A stretch of 64,000 nucleotides of DNA from Gordius sp. MW1 (GCA_964036665.1 OZ038529.1:2914001-2978000); one strand, 5' to 3'. Counted from the first letter of the stretch, positions 37,174-49,751 are shown. Numbers and translations are program-made. Notes: generated by a model from the letters alone, not told the origin.

Positions 37174-37724
37174 TTAAGTTAAACTCCAATTAAAATCGTC
37201 CGCTTTTCTTAATTAACAGGTCATTGCCCCATTTAAATAGGAGAAATTTCTTGATTGATGACCGTTAGTAAATTAATGTTAGTTTCCAAATCATCTTCTT
37301 GTCTAATTTGGTCACTTTATTAATCATTAATTAGGAGGTTGTTGAACTCAAGTATAAAAATCGTAGGCTCTTTATAATTAACACATTGTTTAACTAGTAA
37401 TCTAAGCACCAAAATAAGCATATGAAAATTAAATTACTTAAATATTTACCACTTAACCTCTTTACATTTATCCAATTAACATTTATGAGCAGATTTAGCG
37501 TTGATAGTTTATGCTGAAACGTAGCGGTTCCCTATCACTTAAAAGCATTACTATTTACCCGATTCACTTATACGATTTTGAGTGTACAAATAATGCATAC
37601 TATTAAAAAGCTTTATTAACAGTAAACATGAAAAATTGGTGGGGACATATTTATTTATGTAGCAATATTTGTCGCGTTATCTAGCGCGTGTTATTAGATC
37701 TATGCTAATAAATAGAGTAGAAAG

Positions 37725-37870
37725 CTGCACGGGTGACCCGAAACCCGATATCGGGTCGAGTTCTGGTTAAAAAATTTAAAATGATTTCGGTTCGGGTTCG
37801 GGTTAAAAATTGTAAAAAAAATTTTGGTCGGGTCGGGTTACTTTGCAGTTCTCTAGAATAGAGTAAACAG
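37725..37870. repeat. CCCGA/TCGGG repeat
   Basis: Starts GCTGCACGGGTGACCCGAAA and ends GGTCGGGTCGGGTTACTTTG. Relatives lie at 54760-54935 and, inverted, at 60090-60245 (GCAAAGTCAC...CAACCCGAACC). It is probably a MITE. Confidence 0.5.
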
Positions 37871-38616
37871 ACTTAGTACCATCGCCAAAACAAAAGAATC
37901 TAGAATTGGTTCCATAGTGTAAGGTACCTTTAGATCCCCTCTAAAGTTCTAAATCTTAAGTAAAATACTATTTAGGCGAGCGTTGATATATTTATAGCAT
38001 CTATTGCCGTTATACTTACCTACACTACCGAAGCTTAGCTTATTTATACATGACTGCACAGAACAGCACATAACGTGTTGTTGACAATAACAACTAGCTA
38101 TCAACCCAGAAGCATCGAGATTATATGATAAAATAATATTCTAGTGGTCAATTTGCAGGACACTCACATTAAAAATCTTCAAAAGAAAAGGAGACTAGCA
38201 CTTATGATATGCAATTTGGCGCACATCATAATATACTCGAGTAGATGCCTTGGTCCGCCCCAGGGGGATCCCTTACTTTACTAATCAAGATGAGCTTGAG
38301 AGGGCGTTTGACCGATAAAATTTTATTAAAAAACTCATTAAACTACCTAGATAATTAAAATTGTGTTCCAATCAACAATAAGTGACAACTTTTTTAAGTT
38401 ATTATCCTTTCTCGTTGTCTTCCTGTTAGCTACTAAAGAGAGAACTTCAATGTTTTTACCTAATTTATGCTCCTATTCAAAACACTAATGCAGTTGAATA
38501 TATCAAGATAATATTTTTATTTTAAATTTTTGAACCCTAATAATATCTTAATTTTCCCAGCATTTTGGTAGCAACTTCTCTAAAAATATAAAATTGATAC
38601 AATGATAAGTACAATT

Positions 38617-38940
38617 GCATGGGCATACCCAGATTAAAATTAGGGGGGGGCAGATTATTTTTAACAAAAATTTTTTGTTTGACTATTCAAAAATTTTCCT
38701 GAGAGCAAAAAAAAAAGGTCCTTCACTATCCAAAAATTTTTCGGCGACCAAAAAAAAAGCATCTGGCAGTGGGGGGCAGCCGGACCCCCTGCCCCCCCTG
38801 GCTAATTAGGGGGGGGGGCAGGGGGTCCGACTGCCCCACTCTGGCTAATTAGGGGGGGGGGCGAAACATATTTGTTTTTAATTTCTAAGGGTTTTTTTTT
38901 AAATTAGGGGGGGGGGGGGGCAGGGCACGCCCATTGAAAT
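38617..38940. repeat. Nested CGTAGCC/poly-G MITEs
   Basis: Two or three overlapping copies with G or C runs of 7-12, including GGGGGGCAGCCGGACCCCC and GCCCCCCCTGGCTAATTAGG, and the end GGCACGCCCATTG. The order suggests one copy inserted in another. Confidence 0.6.
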
Positions 38941-39324
38941 AATTGATATTTTATGGCTTTTTTTGGCTCAAATAAATTAATATATTTTAAAAATATAGAT
39001 AAATTGCAATGCGAGATTTAGAAAGTCGGAGGGTAGGAAGGAGAGTAAAATAAGTGGAGATATAATAGAAAAAAGAGGGAGGGTGATGCATAAAAATAGT
39101 AATTACACAATAAAAGGGAGGGACACTAAAGGTATAAGTAAATTTTGCAAAAACAGAGGGGGTAATTTAAAAACTAATTAAGGTAGAGCAAAAATGTTTA
39201 AAGTTTCAACTAGATTGGTTTTGTGGCAATGTATTTTTGTAAACGCTAATTTTTGCAACTTTGGGCCAATATAATCATAAAGTCTCAAGTATTGGGTACT
39301 AGGCGCATCCATCCTCCAATTCAT

Positions 39325-39993
39325 ATGGGGAATGCGCATGCTGTAGAAAAGAAGGTCACTTTTGATTTTGATGATAAAAAAGGAATTATAAGAGTGAGTT
39401 TTATATTTTAATATACTATTAAAAAACTAAGATATCAGAAAGAGTTGCCAATGAACTTCGTGGCAAGGGAATACAGGTGGACAATGATATAATCTTTTCA
39501 TCCAACGACAATCAAGAAAACAAGCATGAAATTGTAGATGTAATCGAAAAAGAATACAAGTAAACGTGTTTATTTAAAATTTATATTTTAACAGGCATAA
39601 GCTTAAGAAAAAAGATGAACAGATTGATTTTTTGCAAAAGAAAATAAATGAGTTAGGCTGGTCAAAAACATCATCTGCAAATTCAACACCACAAAAATCT
39701 GTATTGTCTGCTGAATCTTTTAATAAAATATTGGGCGAATTTTATTCAAGATATAAGTATATAATTATAATCATTATTGTTTAGTGTTTTAGGCAACCAA
39801 ATCAACTGCAGATTTGTTATGATCATCAGGTCAATATAGTAAATTGTTATAAAAATAATCAAGAGCATGTTCTGAATTGTGCTGATGCTGCCAAAAATTT
39901 TCTTTCCTGTGTTTCTAACATGCAAAAAGTAATAGTAATCCTTCTTTTTTAAATATTTTTTAGCAATATGTTGATGAAGTTTATGCAAGATGA
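39325..39993 (+). CDS. CHCHD3: MICOS subunit MIC19/MIC25-like (CHCHD3-type)
   Basis: Peripheral inner-membrane protein of mitochondria that helps hold cristae junctions in the MICOS complex. Five exons join in phase to 174 aa: 39325-39393, 39432-39559, 39595-39756, 39793-39928, 39964-39993. It begins MGN, suiting the N-myristoylation known for MIC19, then KKVTFDFDD and IRISERVANELRG as in the family (VTF ... GIRLSE.V...M). A charged coiled-coil-like middle follows. The C terminus is a twin CX9C CHCH domain, C-YDHQVNIVN-C and C-ADAAKNFLS-C, at about residues 128-160. Human CHCHD3 is 227 aa, so the central region is short. All four introns are 35-38 bp with GT-AG ends. MIC25 (CHCHD6) is the alternative name. 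Confidence 0.88.
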
Positions 39994-40529
39994 TCAGAAT
40001 TTATTTGTATTGAACATTTATTATGGCTTTATAATTTTTCATTAAATAAGCATGTGTGCCTTTAGAAAGTTTTAAATTATTAAAGTATATCACTCTTTGA
40101 TAGCTATTTAGACCAATTATGGATATTAAGCACTTAAATTTACATATATATTTATACATATATATATCTCCAGTGCTATACAAATTTTTTAAAAATTTAT
40201 AGGGCAATATTTTTTAAGCGTTTATTTTATTCATGTAATATACAATTTTATTTTAGTTTTATAAATGTTGAATTTTTATTTGAGTCTTGCAATATTTATT
40301 AAAATCTTTAACATGTTAATGATAGAAGGTAAGACTTCCTTAATGGCTTAGATTTAGTTTCTGATAGATCCCATGTTTAAATTTGAATGAATATAATTAA
40401 GTAAAAATAAGCATTGTATAATGCATTTTATTTTAAAACTTAATACCAACTCAATGTCATATTTTAAAAAATTGTTTTGGACAAAACTTGATAAGTTGTT
40501 TTATTAGGAGCTATAAACATTATAAAACA
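39994..40529. other. Gene-free AT-rich stretch downstream of MIC19
   Basis: Contains the probable MIC19 3' UTR and (AT)-rich sequence with a short TATATA tract near 40145-40165. No other feature is recognisable. Confidence 0.4.
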
Positions 40530-41640
40530 GACACAAAATATAAAACAAATAATATACATATATATCAAGAGTCCGAAGGCATCCATGTATCATTCTTGAG
40601 AAGCAGCCAGCATCTGCCAGAGATTTGAAATTATGTTTTGCAATTAGTATGAATTTTTTGTTTCAAGCAAAAAAGTTAAAAGAAATTTTAGAAATTGGGC
40701 AACTTCTGCCGATTTCCTTAGTCACTGAGCTGAAGCTAGGAAGGCTTTTTTGGGATGATTTTGGTGAGTTGCATTTTTGATGTAAGAATGCATAAATGTT
40801 TGTAAATGAATTTAAGGCGGCGTGGCCACCTATAGGAGAGCCTAGGTGGGTGATATTTTTGCTTCGGCTTTTATTAAGAATCTAAAAATTGAAAAATTAT
40901 CTGTTCCCGGGCACTGGACTATCTCGCATCTGGGAGGGTTAAAGCGGGTTCAGCCTTCGAAATTTCTTCGGGGATGCCACATAAAATAGATCCAAGTACC
41001 AAACATTTTATGTTAAGGCCCATGGAGTAGAAAGTGATTGAATTAATTATTTGATCCCTAGGCAAAACAGGGGTGCACTTCTAGAATGACCCTGTTGATA
41101 TCTTCAACGGACTCGATAACGAATTTTCTAAACTTGAGTCTTACAGCCGTAACTTAGCAGAATGTAATTCGAAAATTCAGAGTATTCGTCAAGCAAGGTG
41201 TTAATTACCGTTTTTCTGCGAATGTTATTAAAGGCATCGGCAAAGTTTAATTTAACCATGGAGTGATTGGAGGGGATATGTTGCAGGCGTATCTGTGCAG
41301 CCTGGCTAGCAGCTTAACAACACCTTTTTTTACCACTGAACCTTATTGATGGGGAATCAAATTATCACCTATACTAGGTTTGATAATTTTGCAAATGAGT
41401 TTCGCTATAAATAGTGTTGTAAAAGCGGCTGGATTTTCAGTAGTCGACATTTGGTTTTAGTCTGGACCAAAAAGCTTTAGGTGTGTCAAACAAAGCCCAG
41501 CCGTTTTTGCAACATTAGCTATAAGACGTCGGAAAACACTGCTTATAGCAATGGGTCTTACGGAATTATCAGGCTCCTCGTTAGCGATAATAACAAGATA
41601 TCTGAGTAATTTCATATTAAAGCCTTTCAGTTTGTGCTTT
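40530..41640 (-). mobile_element. R2-like LINE, heavily decayed and internally deleted
   Basis: Minus-strand fragments in order: HSMVKLNFADAFNNIRRK (RT motif with NAFN), the QQG...PLFCL region, WYLD (relic of the YLDD box), GSPIGG, and near 40620-40720 KEIGRSCPIS and AKHNFKSLADA. These match the better copy at 62.4-63.9 kb. Stops and shifts are everywhere. A TA-flanked MITE has inserted at 41414. Confidence 0.65.
41414..41514. repeat. TA-flanked MITE, short copy
   Basis: About 100 bp: GTGTTGTAAAAGCGGCTGG to CCCAGCCGTTTTTGCAACA. It has lost most of the interior. It is embedded in the R2-like LINE remnant, which dates it as younger than that element. Confidence 0.75.
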
Positions 41641-42330
41641 ATTAAGAGTTAAAAGGTGGTTAAGAAACTGACTGAAAAGATTTGCTTTGAATGTGAACAT
41701 AATTTTGTAATTAAGAAATAAAATATTTAAAGCTCCCTGACGTTGCAGATGGAATTTGTTTGATTAATTAAGAAATATGGACAAAATGTCAAAGTCTAAT
41801 GAAAAATAAACGGGTATACATAAATTTTTAAGACTTCAGAATTCAGTATATGGTTTCAGGAATATTGACAGTTTATTTCGTTAATAACGTTTTATAAATA
41901 AATGAGAATAAATGTTGAGGTCTTGGCGAAGGAGAGGGAAATAATAATATTTTTTGGTAAATTAAAATTTTTACGTGTGTGTATTTAAGTATATATTTGT
42001 GTTTCGGGTTCATAGAGGAGATATTATTTTTCATTTATTAAAGTTATTTTATTAAATGATTTTTTACCAGAGTACACGCAGATTTCGTTCATAACAGATC
42101 TTTTCATGAATAACTCAAAAAGGCAATAAAATCATTAACCAGAGATAAAAAAGGATAAAGAGTGAAATTAAGCAAAATTATTTTTTACGCCGCGCCTGTG
42201 TGGGCCCCAGATGTGGATCGTACATTGTATAAGAGTAGCCGCAACAGCGTAGGGGGGGGGGGGAATAATAGTACCACGTGAAGGGGGAAAGGAAATCACA
42301 GTGCCAAGCGATGAGGGGGGGTATTAACAC

Positions 42331-43009
42331 TTGAGATGCACCGATACCAAGTATCGGCATGGTATCGGCGCCGATACCTTGCCAAAAGAATCGGCCCGAT
42401 ACTTTGCTAGTATCGGCAATTACCAAGCCGATACCTTTTTCAATATGAAACTCAAAAAATAATATTTATAGTATCTCCTACCAACCACCAACAACAGTAC
42501 CATCAGAATCATTATTCAGTATGATGGGTGAGATAGATTCTAATAGGAGAAGAAGGCTTCTTTCGGAGAAAATAGAACAACTAACAATTGTTAAGTTGAA
42601 CATAAGAGAACTAAATTTTCAATATTAGTTTAATATAAGCTAATTACACGTATATTTACTTTTTTATAAAATAAATTTATGTATTAATAAAATATAAAGT
42701 GTACCATAATAAAATTTAAATTTCTTTTTGATCTATTAATCACAATACTTTTGAATTAATTAATAACAAAATTTATTATTATAAATTAATATTATATTAT
42801 AAATTATAATTACAATTGTTTTATCGTCAAAATTCTGATCTACCAAAATTTGGATGTGACTTAATTTATAATATTTAATTTGCATATATTTTTTAGTATA
42901 AAAATTTTTTTTATTATAAGTATCGGCATGGTATCGGTATCGGCAAAAAAATCTTAAGTATCGGCTGGTATCGGTATCGGCATAAAATAGTGGTATCGGT
43001 GCATCTCTA
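42331..43009. mobile_element. hAT MITE with 8-bp target duplication
   Basis: Inverted ends (T/A)GAGATGCACCGATACC, repeated GTATCGGCATGGTATCGG arms, and an exact 8-bp flanking duplication ATTAACAC at 42323-42330 and 43010-43017. The TAGAG-like start and 8-bp duplication place it in the hAT superfamily. It has no coding capacity. A second copy lies in opposite orientation at 49172. Confidence 0.85.
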
Positions 43010-43059
43010 ATTAACACCCTCCCTTTTTCTAGAAGTCAAAGAATTGATTACTTGCAGAG

Positions 43060-43200
43060 ACCAGATTGCCCGGCCCGCTGCCCAAACCTGCTGGCAATTA
43101 GCGTAAATTTTTCGGGCGGGCACGATGATAGGATTCGGGCTTAATGAGAATTTTTAGATAGTGTATTATTTTGTTACTTTTTTATTTGATTGTATATGGA
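43060..43200. repeat. GC-rich 'GCCCG' repeat
   Basis: TTGCCCGGCCCGCTGCCC at the start and GATTCGGGCTTAATGAGAA inside, as in the copy at 18195. It directly abuts the hAT MITE. Confidence 0.5.
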
Positions 43201-43621
43201 AAATGCTAAAAAAGTTAAGAAATTTGATTTCGCCACCCGTCCCTAGGTTATTTTTATAATCTTTGCTTGAACCCCACTATTTTTATCAAGTTTCTAGCTA
43301 CGTTCATAAAAAGGATTGAAATATTTATATCTATGTAGTAGCCCTTTCATTGTTCGTAGTTCACATTTCAATCTAGACATTTTACAAAAGCGTCATGCCC
43401 AAATTGACACAATGCATGCAAGTGTTAAATTTCATTCTAATATCATATAATTTTTTAACAAATCAAATTGTGTTCAACAAAGCTTCCCCAATTCGCCTTT
43501 TTTAATCCCTCTTATCACTCGTCGCTATCGCTAAGCTATAACTTATTATAATAATAAATTTCCTTACTTTTTTTGCTTTAAATTAAAAATTATCTCCACA
43601 AATTGCATTTAAATTCTATTC

Positions 43622-43712
43622 AGTGGCGTAGCGGCCCCCCCAAGAGCAAAAACCGGGCCCCATGCCCCCCCCCCAAGCAAAAAATCTTGGGCCCCTCCTG
43701 GGCCCCTTAAGC
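43622..43712. repeat. Poly-C element end
   Basis: CAGTGGCGTAGCGGCCCCCC and GGGCCCCATGCCCCCCCCCC: a GTAGC-type end with C runs. Only one end is recognised. Confidence 0.4.
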
Positions 43713-44065
43713 CATTTTTTATCTTAATTATGAAACAATATAAAGATTATTATTATTGTTTCTGAATAAAAGTTTTAATTATAATATTACAAATAAAATA
43801 AAGCTGCCGTATAAGACAACAAAGGGTGCAAATTTTTATTATTTTGAAAATAATTTGAACTATCCCATTAACTTCATGTTTATGCGAAAGATCGTTCTCA
43901 TTGCTAAAACGGATTACAACTTATCTTCGTTCCACAATTGGACAAGATAGGGTATCTTCCTTAGCTTTATTGAGCTTAGAACATGACTTTATATTATTCC
44001 CCCGGATGATATTATAAATTCGTTTGCAACATCGAGTAAAAGGCGTAATGAAGTACTATTAAAAG

Positions 44066-47000
44066 CAGGGTTTATTTCAGGGGGGAGCCCGTGGGGTATT
44101 ACCTCCCCGGGCAATTTCAAATACCCCCCCCCCCCCCCCCCCCCGGGGAGTTTTGATTAAAGGAAGCATGAATTCAAGTTCCATCATGAAGTCATAAATT
44201 ATATTAATAGGCTAAAATTGAAATTCAATTAATTTGCCAATAAAAAAAATATAAAATTGGAGAAATTAAATTTTTTTTACAAATTAGGTGGAAATCATTC
44301 ATAGACATCATTTTTTAACATCTGTGAACCCTAATTTACAATCTTAAAAGTTACAAATTATCTTTAATTAAAAAATATCAATAGGTAAATAAGCATAAAT
44401 AAATGCTTTTAGAATTATTAAATCACTATCTTACTTATAAAAGAATTATTATTAATAATAGATTCTATTGTTTGTTTTTTATTGATATAATATGCTTATT
44501 TTGAATTATAGATGTCTGGTAAATATTACACTACTTTAGTAAAAAGGAAAAGCATAATAAAAAATATGGTAAATATGATTTAATTTGGAATAATTTTAAT
44601 TATGTATGGGTATTTGTGTTTATATATAATAAGACATGAATATGTTTGTTTGTAATAGGTAAAGATGGGACTGAATTTAAAAAAAACTCTTGTTTTATTG
44701 CTTACTATGGGAAATTATGGTAATTATTTTTTTTTTAAGCATTAGATATTTTTAAATATAACCCCTGTGATCTGGGGTCAGAATAGGATCTCCGCTTCTC
44801 GCGAGTCGTACAAACCGACGAAGATGTTGGTGTCAGGAAGGGCATCCGGCTGTAAAAACGGCTCCAACCCCCTATGAATACAAAAGCAAATGGGCGGGGT
44901 ACAGCCCTAAGTATCCCGTGGGTTAACTCATCGACCTACGTCAAAAAGAAAGATGAGGATCCAGGCCAAATCGTTTTGGGAGCCCCGCAAGGACTCCCTT
45001 CTTATGATGGTCATCGACTTGAAAATATTTGAGGAGGCCGGTCTAAAGGGGACACGCTAAGGGTTGCAACCTGGAACATAGGGAGCATGACGGGAAGAGC
45101 GGGCGAGGTAGTGGAAGCACTTAATCGGAGAAGGATAGATATATGCTGCATACAGGAGACAAGGTGGAAAGGAGAGGGTGCTAGGATGATGGGAGCCATT
45201 GATGCGCGGTATAAATTCTATTGGCAAGGGCACAAGGATGGAAAAGCTGGTATAGGGATATTTGTCGCTGAGAAATGGGTGGATAAAGTTATCGATGTCA
45301 AGCGATGTAACGACCGGATCATAGCTATTAAGATGGCGATGGGAGAAAGGCTAAACAACGTTATATCGGCCTACGCTCCTCAAGTAGGAAGAAGCGATGA
45401 AGAGAAAGACATTTTCTGCGATCGTTTGATGGAAATTACTTCCCACCTTCACCCTAGAGAATCTATTTTATTAGCCGGGGATCTAAACGGACATGTTGGC
45501 GCGAATATCGATGGTTATGAAGGGGTTCATGTGGTCACAGCTATGGAACCAGGAATCCGGAGGGGGAACGCATTTTGGATTTTGGGGACGCTACTCAGAT
45601 GGTTGTATGCAAAATTTCTTCAAGAAAGAAGACAGGAAACTTATAACCTATGAATCGGGTACCCACAAAAGTACTGTCGACTATATGATGGTCAAAAAAT
45701 CGGACAGATGTATGGTGGAAAACGTCAAGGTTTTCCCCGGGGAAAAATGCGTGACACAACACCGTCTTATCGTTGGGGATCTCGTAATGAAGGGGCTTAT
45801 AAACCCAAAGAAACGTTATATCCCTAGGCTAAAGGTGTGGTGCTTGAAAGTGGGTTCTCAAAAGAGGGAATTTGCCGAAGCACTTGATGGAACCTCAGTT
45901 GCGACGGCGAAGAACGTAAACGACAAATGGACGGCTATGAAGAATGCTTGGCTTGACACAACAGCGCGCGTTTGTGGTTGGACAAAGGGGCCCCCAAGAC
46001 ACAAGGAAACTTGGTGGTGGAACTCTGAGGCGGCGAAAGTTATTGAAGATAAAAGGCGCTGCTATAAAGTCTGGCATGAATCCCAACAAAGGTCCGACAA
46101 GGTCACCTATTAAGAGGCTAAAAGAATTGCAAGAAGGACCGTCGCCAGAATAAAGGAAACAAAAAGTTGCGAGTTTGCTAAACGCCTTGACTCAGAGGAA
46201 TGGAAGAAACACATGTTTCGAGTAGCTAAACAAATTGCGAAAGAAAGACTTGATGTAGGGGCGGTTACATGCGTTAAAACTCCCGCGGGTAACATCATCT
46301 CCCATGGCGATGGAATCAAAAAGGTTTGGAAAAATTACATGAAACGACTCTTAAACGAAGAGAATACCTGGGACAATGACGTCGATTGCGATAAAGTGGA
46401 GGGACCCTGCTGTTGGATTGGGACTGACGAAATTCAGCATGGAATAAATAAAATGAAACAAGGTAAAGCGGCAGGCCCTACAGGAATAGTGGCGGAAATG
46501 GTAAAAACTTCTGGACATTTGGGAGTCGTTTGGCTTACACAGCTGTGTAATGCCATAATCCAGGAAGGGACTATACCCAGCGACTGGAAAAAGAGTGTTC
46601 TTTTACCAATATACAAAGGAAAAGGTGGTCCACTTGACTGCGGATCATATCGGGCTATTAAGCTCCTTGACCAAACTATGAAAGTTATCGAGAGGGTGTT
46701 CGAGAAAAGAATCCGGGAACAAACGAACATTGACGCAATGCAGTTCGGATTTCAACCAGGGACAGGGACCACCGATGCCATCTTTATATTACGACAGATG
46801 CAAGAAAAATATCAAGCTAAAGGCAAAAGACTTTACTATGCCTTCGTAGACCTTGAGAAAGCGTTCGGCCGTGTGCCGCGGGAAGTTGTAAAATGGGCTC
46901 TTAGAAAACCAGGTGTGGAAGAATGGTTGGTACGGCTGTGATGACTATGTATGACGAATCTCAAACGGCAGTGAGGACCCATGATGGCGATAGCGAAAGC

Positions 47001-48749
47001 TTTGAAGTGAAGGTTGGGCTACACCAAGGTTCCGTTTTAAGCCCTCTACTTTTCATACTCGTAATGGAGGTGGTGACTAAACAACTGCGAGAAGGACTCC
47101 CATGGGAACTTTTATACGCCGATGATCTCTTGATAATGGCTGAGAGTGAGGCTGATCTCTCTATAAAGATACTAAAATGGAAAAACGGAATGGAGGCAAA
47201 GGGCTTAAAAGTTAACATGGGAAAAACAAAGGTGATGTTAGTCGGGAAAAGTGTGAAGAGCGCCGAGCCAACTTGCGCCTGGCCCTGTAGCGTATGTCAC
47301 AAAGGAGTGGCTAGCAATCCATACAATGCACAAAATGCCTAGGATGGGTCCACAAAAAATGTAGCGGTGTAAAAGGAAGCCTCTTATTGGCAAGTCGTAC
47401 GTTTAACTGCAAGCCTTGCGCCACTGGACCTCTACCGGATAATGCCCTAACCGACTTCAACATCGGTAATGGGGAGACGCTAGCAAAAGTTGACACCTTT
47501 ACCTACCTCAGGGACTCTTTCAGTGCAGATGGGAATGTTGACTCGGCAGTTACAGCAAGGATACGACAAGCCTGGAAGAAGTTTAGAGAGATGGCCCCTC
47601 TTTTGACCGGAAAAGGTGTCTCATTCTCTTAAAGGGTAAAGTCTACGCGGCCTGTATTAGAAGTTGTCTTGTATATGGAAGTGAAACGTGGCCACTAATG
47701 TCGACACATAAGGTCAAATTGGAAAGCACAGAAATGCGTATGATAAGATGGATGTCAAGCGTGTCGCTACGGGAAAGAATAACAAGCAATAAAATCAGAG
47801 AAAGAATTGGGATCGAGCCAATCAACGAGGTCATCTGGAAAAATAGCCTAAGATGGTTTGGACATGTGGAGCGCAAGAATGACGACGACTGGGTGAAGAA
47901 ATGTACTTCCATGGAGGTATCTGGAAAGAAACCGCGCGGGAGGCCGAAATCCACATGGTCTTCTGTTCTCGCTAACGACATGGAAAAAATGGGCCTGACC
48001 AAACACGATTCTCATGACCGGATAAAATGGAGGAAATGCATTAGGGGAAAACAGGCCAACCCAGGAGATCCTGGAAAACGGCCTTAAAACGACGAAGAAG
48101 TAGAAGAAGATATTTTAAATATATATAAGTTAAAGGCAGATATTATTCTGTTTCCAGCAGTGAAATTCACATGAACTCTGAAAGCAAGAAAGATTTTGGT
48201 TTTAATATAGAAGTATTTTATATATTTTCATGTTTTAGGTCAAGATGAAAATTATAATTCTGCTGGAGTGGGGGAAACTGTCTCTTCTTTTTCTTATGAT
48301 AAAAATGCTGGTAATTAAAATTATGCAAGTTGTTTTTATTTTATTAATATATGTTGATAAAGATGAGTGTATTGGCAGCTCTACTAATTGCTCAGTCTCT
48401 GAAAGTGAAAAACATGGGCAAAATTTAAAACTTAAACCATCATATAAATTTATGATTTCATGGACATCTAAATACAAATGGCTGATTTTTGATGAAGCCT
48501 TAGGGGGGGGGGGCTTTATGCTCTGTCTGTTCTCTTTAAAACATACTTTATTAAAAGAACACTTGCCCGTTAAAATATTACATGTATTTATTTAATGATT
48601 ATGCGTTTATGTATCTGTTTATATATCACTTATATCACCAATAAAAATCAGTAATTATACAAAACGGTTTAGCAAATAAAAAATTTTTTACCCCCCCCCC
48701 CCCGGAAGTTAAAAATACCCCCCGGAGCATTTTTTCTGAAGAAACCCTG
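44066..48749. mobile_element. hAT transposon containing a nested RTE LINE
   Basis: Inverted ends CAGGGTTTATTTCAG and CTGAAGAAACCCTG (right end as read on plus), followed inward by long C or G runs. An exact 8-bp duplication ATTAAAAG flanks it at 44058-44065 and 48750-48757. The 48240-48540 part encodes PSYKFMISWTSKYKWLIFDE on the plus strand, resembling the N-terminal zinc-finger region of hAT transposases. The rest of the transposase is missing. A 3.35-kb RTE LINE sits inside. Confidence 0.8.
44761..48108 (+). mobile_element. RTE-clade LINE, near full length, inactivated
   Basis: Non-LTR retrotransposon with an AP-endonuclease domain (RVATWNIGSMTG at 45061, CIQETRWKGEG, LLAGDLNGHVG) and a reverse transcriptase (LLPIYKGKG, AIKLLDQTMKV, FVDLEKAFGRVPR, GSVLSPLLFI, YADDLLIMAES). 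A Cys/His cluster (CSVCHKGV ... WVHKKCSGV ... CKPC) and the RTE C-terminal region follow. It resembles craniofacial-development-protein-2-like (BovB/RTE) proteins. It ends in an AAGAAG-rich tail. A flanking GATATTTT(T)AAATATA at 44745-44760 and 48109-48123 looks like the target duplication. Reading is broken by shifts near 45.58, 46.92, 47.32 and 47.63 kb and a stop at 46111. Confidence 0.9.
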
Positions 48750-48917
48750 ATTAAAAGACTAATTTTAATAATTAATGAAAAATTATCTGGGCTTTTAAAC
48801 TTGTTTTAAACTTTTTAACACTTTTAAAATATAAAATATTATTAAATTTACGAAAATTCCATCCTGGATTTAATTTAATTGTCCATCTCACATGCTTATT
48901 GTTTAACATATCTTGTA

Positions 48918-49070
48918 GAGACCTGCAACGGGCCAGTTTAGGTCAGTCGGCCCGCCCGTAATAAAAATTTAAAAGCCCGGCTCGGCCCGCTAATTTTATA
49001 CAAAGTTCGGCCCGGGCCCGTACAATTTTTTTATTTTTTTGTTTACTTTTTTTTTAAAAATAGTTTAAAA
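48918..49070. repeat. GC-rich 'GGCCCG' repeat
   Basis: AGACCTGCAACGGGCCAG, then GCCCGGCTCGGCCCGCTAAT. A diverged copy lies at 55434-55520 with the same order. Confidence 0.5.
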
Positions 49071-49171
49071 AGAAAAATGTTGTAATTCCAGGTCACTCGA
49101 GTTGTTCTATCTTTTAAGAAACGACCTACATGGAAAAAATTTTTTACCAGTGGCACTTCAGGATACATAAA

Positions 49172-49751
49172 GAGATGCACCGATACCACTATTTTGTGCC
49201 GATACCGATACCAGCCGATACTTAGGATTTTTTTGCCGATACCGATACCATGCCGATACTTATAATAAAAAAATTTTTATACTAAATGTCTAGTTTTTAA
49301 ATGTTTCCTTAAATTTGAAGTGTTAAAGGAATGTTTGTCTTTGCCCCCACGACTTATTTTAGCTTTGCATAATTCACAGATTAAATTTTTTCATCTGCTG
49401 ACACAACAAAATAACTCCATAGTGTATCTAAAGAATCCATCTAAGGCTTAATATATAATAATTTTTAAAATAAAATAATATTTACTTAAAAGCGCAGTCG
49501 GAACAGATGGTCAATGAGTTTATTATACTCCACATAGAAATATTTATAGCCAATCAAATGAAACAATTTTCAAAAAATTTGAAAAGTCCTCTATTTTTTA
49601 ATCGTAGGAGATACTATAAGTATTATTTTTTGAGTTTCATATTAAAAAAGGTATCGGCTTGGTAATTGCCGATACTAGCAAAGTATCGGCCGATACTTTT
49701 GGCAAGGTATCGGCGCCGATACCATGCCGATACTTGGTATCGGTGCATCTC
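49172..49751. mobile_element. hAT MITE with 8-bp target duplication, second copy
   Basis: Same family as 42331 but inverted. Ends GAGATGCACCGATACC and GGTATCGGTGCATCTC, with TACATAAA duplicated at 49164-49171 and 49752-49759. Its interior (TTATAATAAAAAAATTTT) matches the other copy in reverse. Confidence 0.85.

Noticed and set aside
43756-43950. A 64-codon open frame
   Set aside because: AT-rich composition and no recognisable content. It lies between repeats and was not called a gene.
45895-47218. Minus-strand open frames across the RTE element
   Set aside because: They are antisense shadows of the AP-endonuclease and reverse transcriptase frames.
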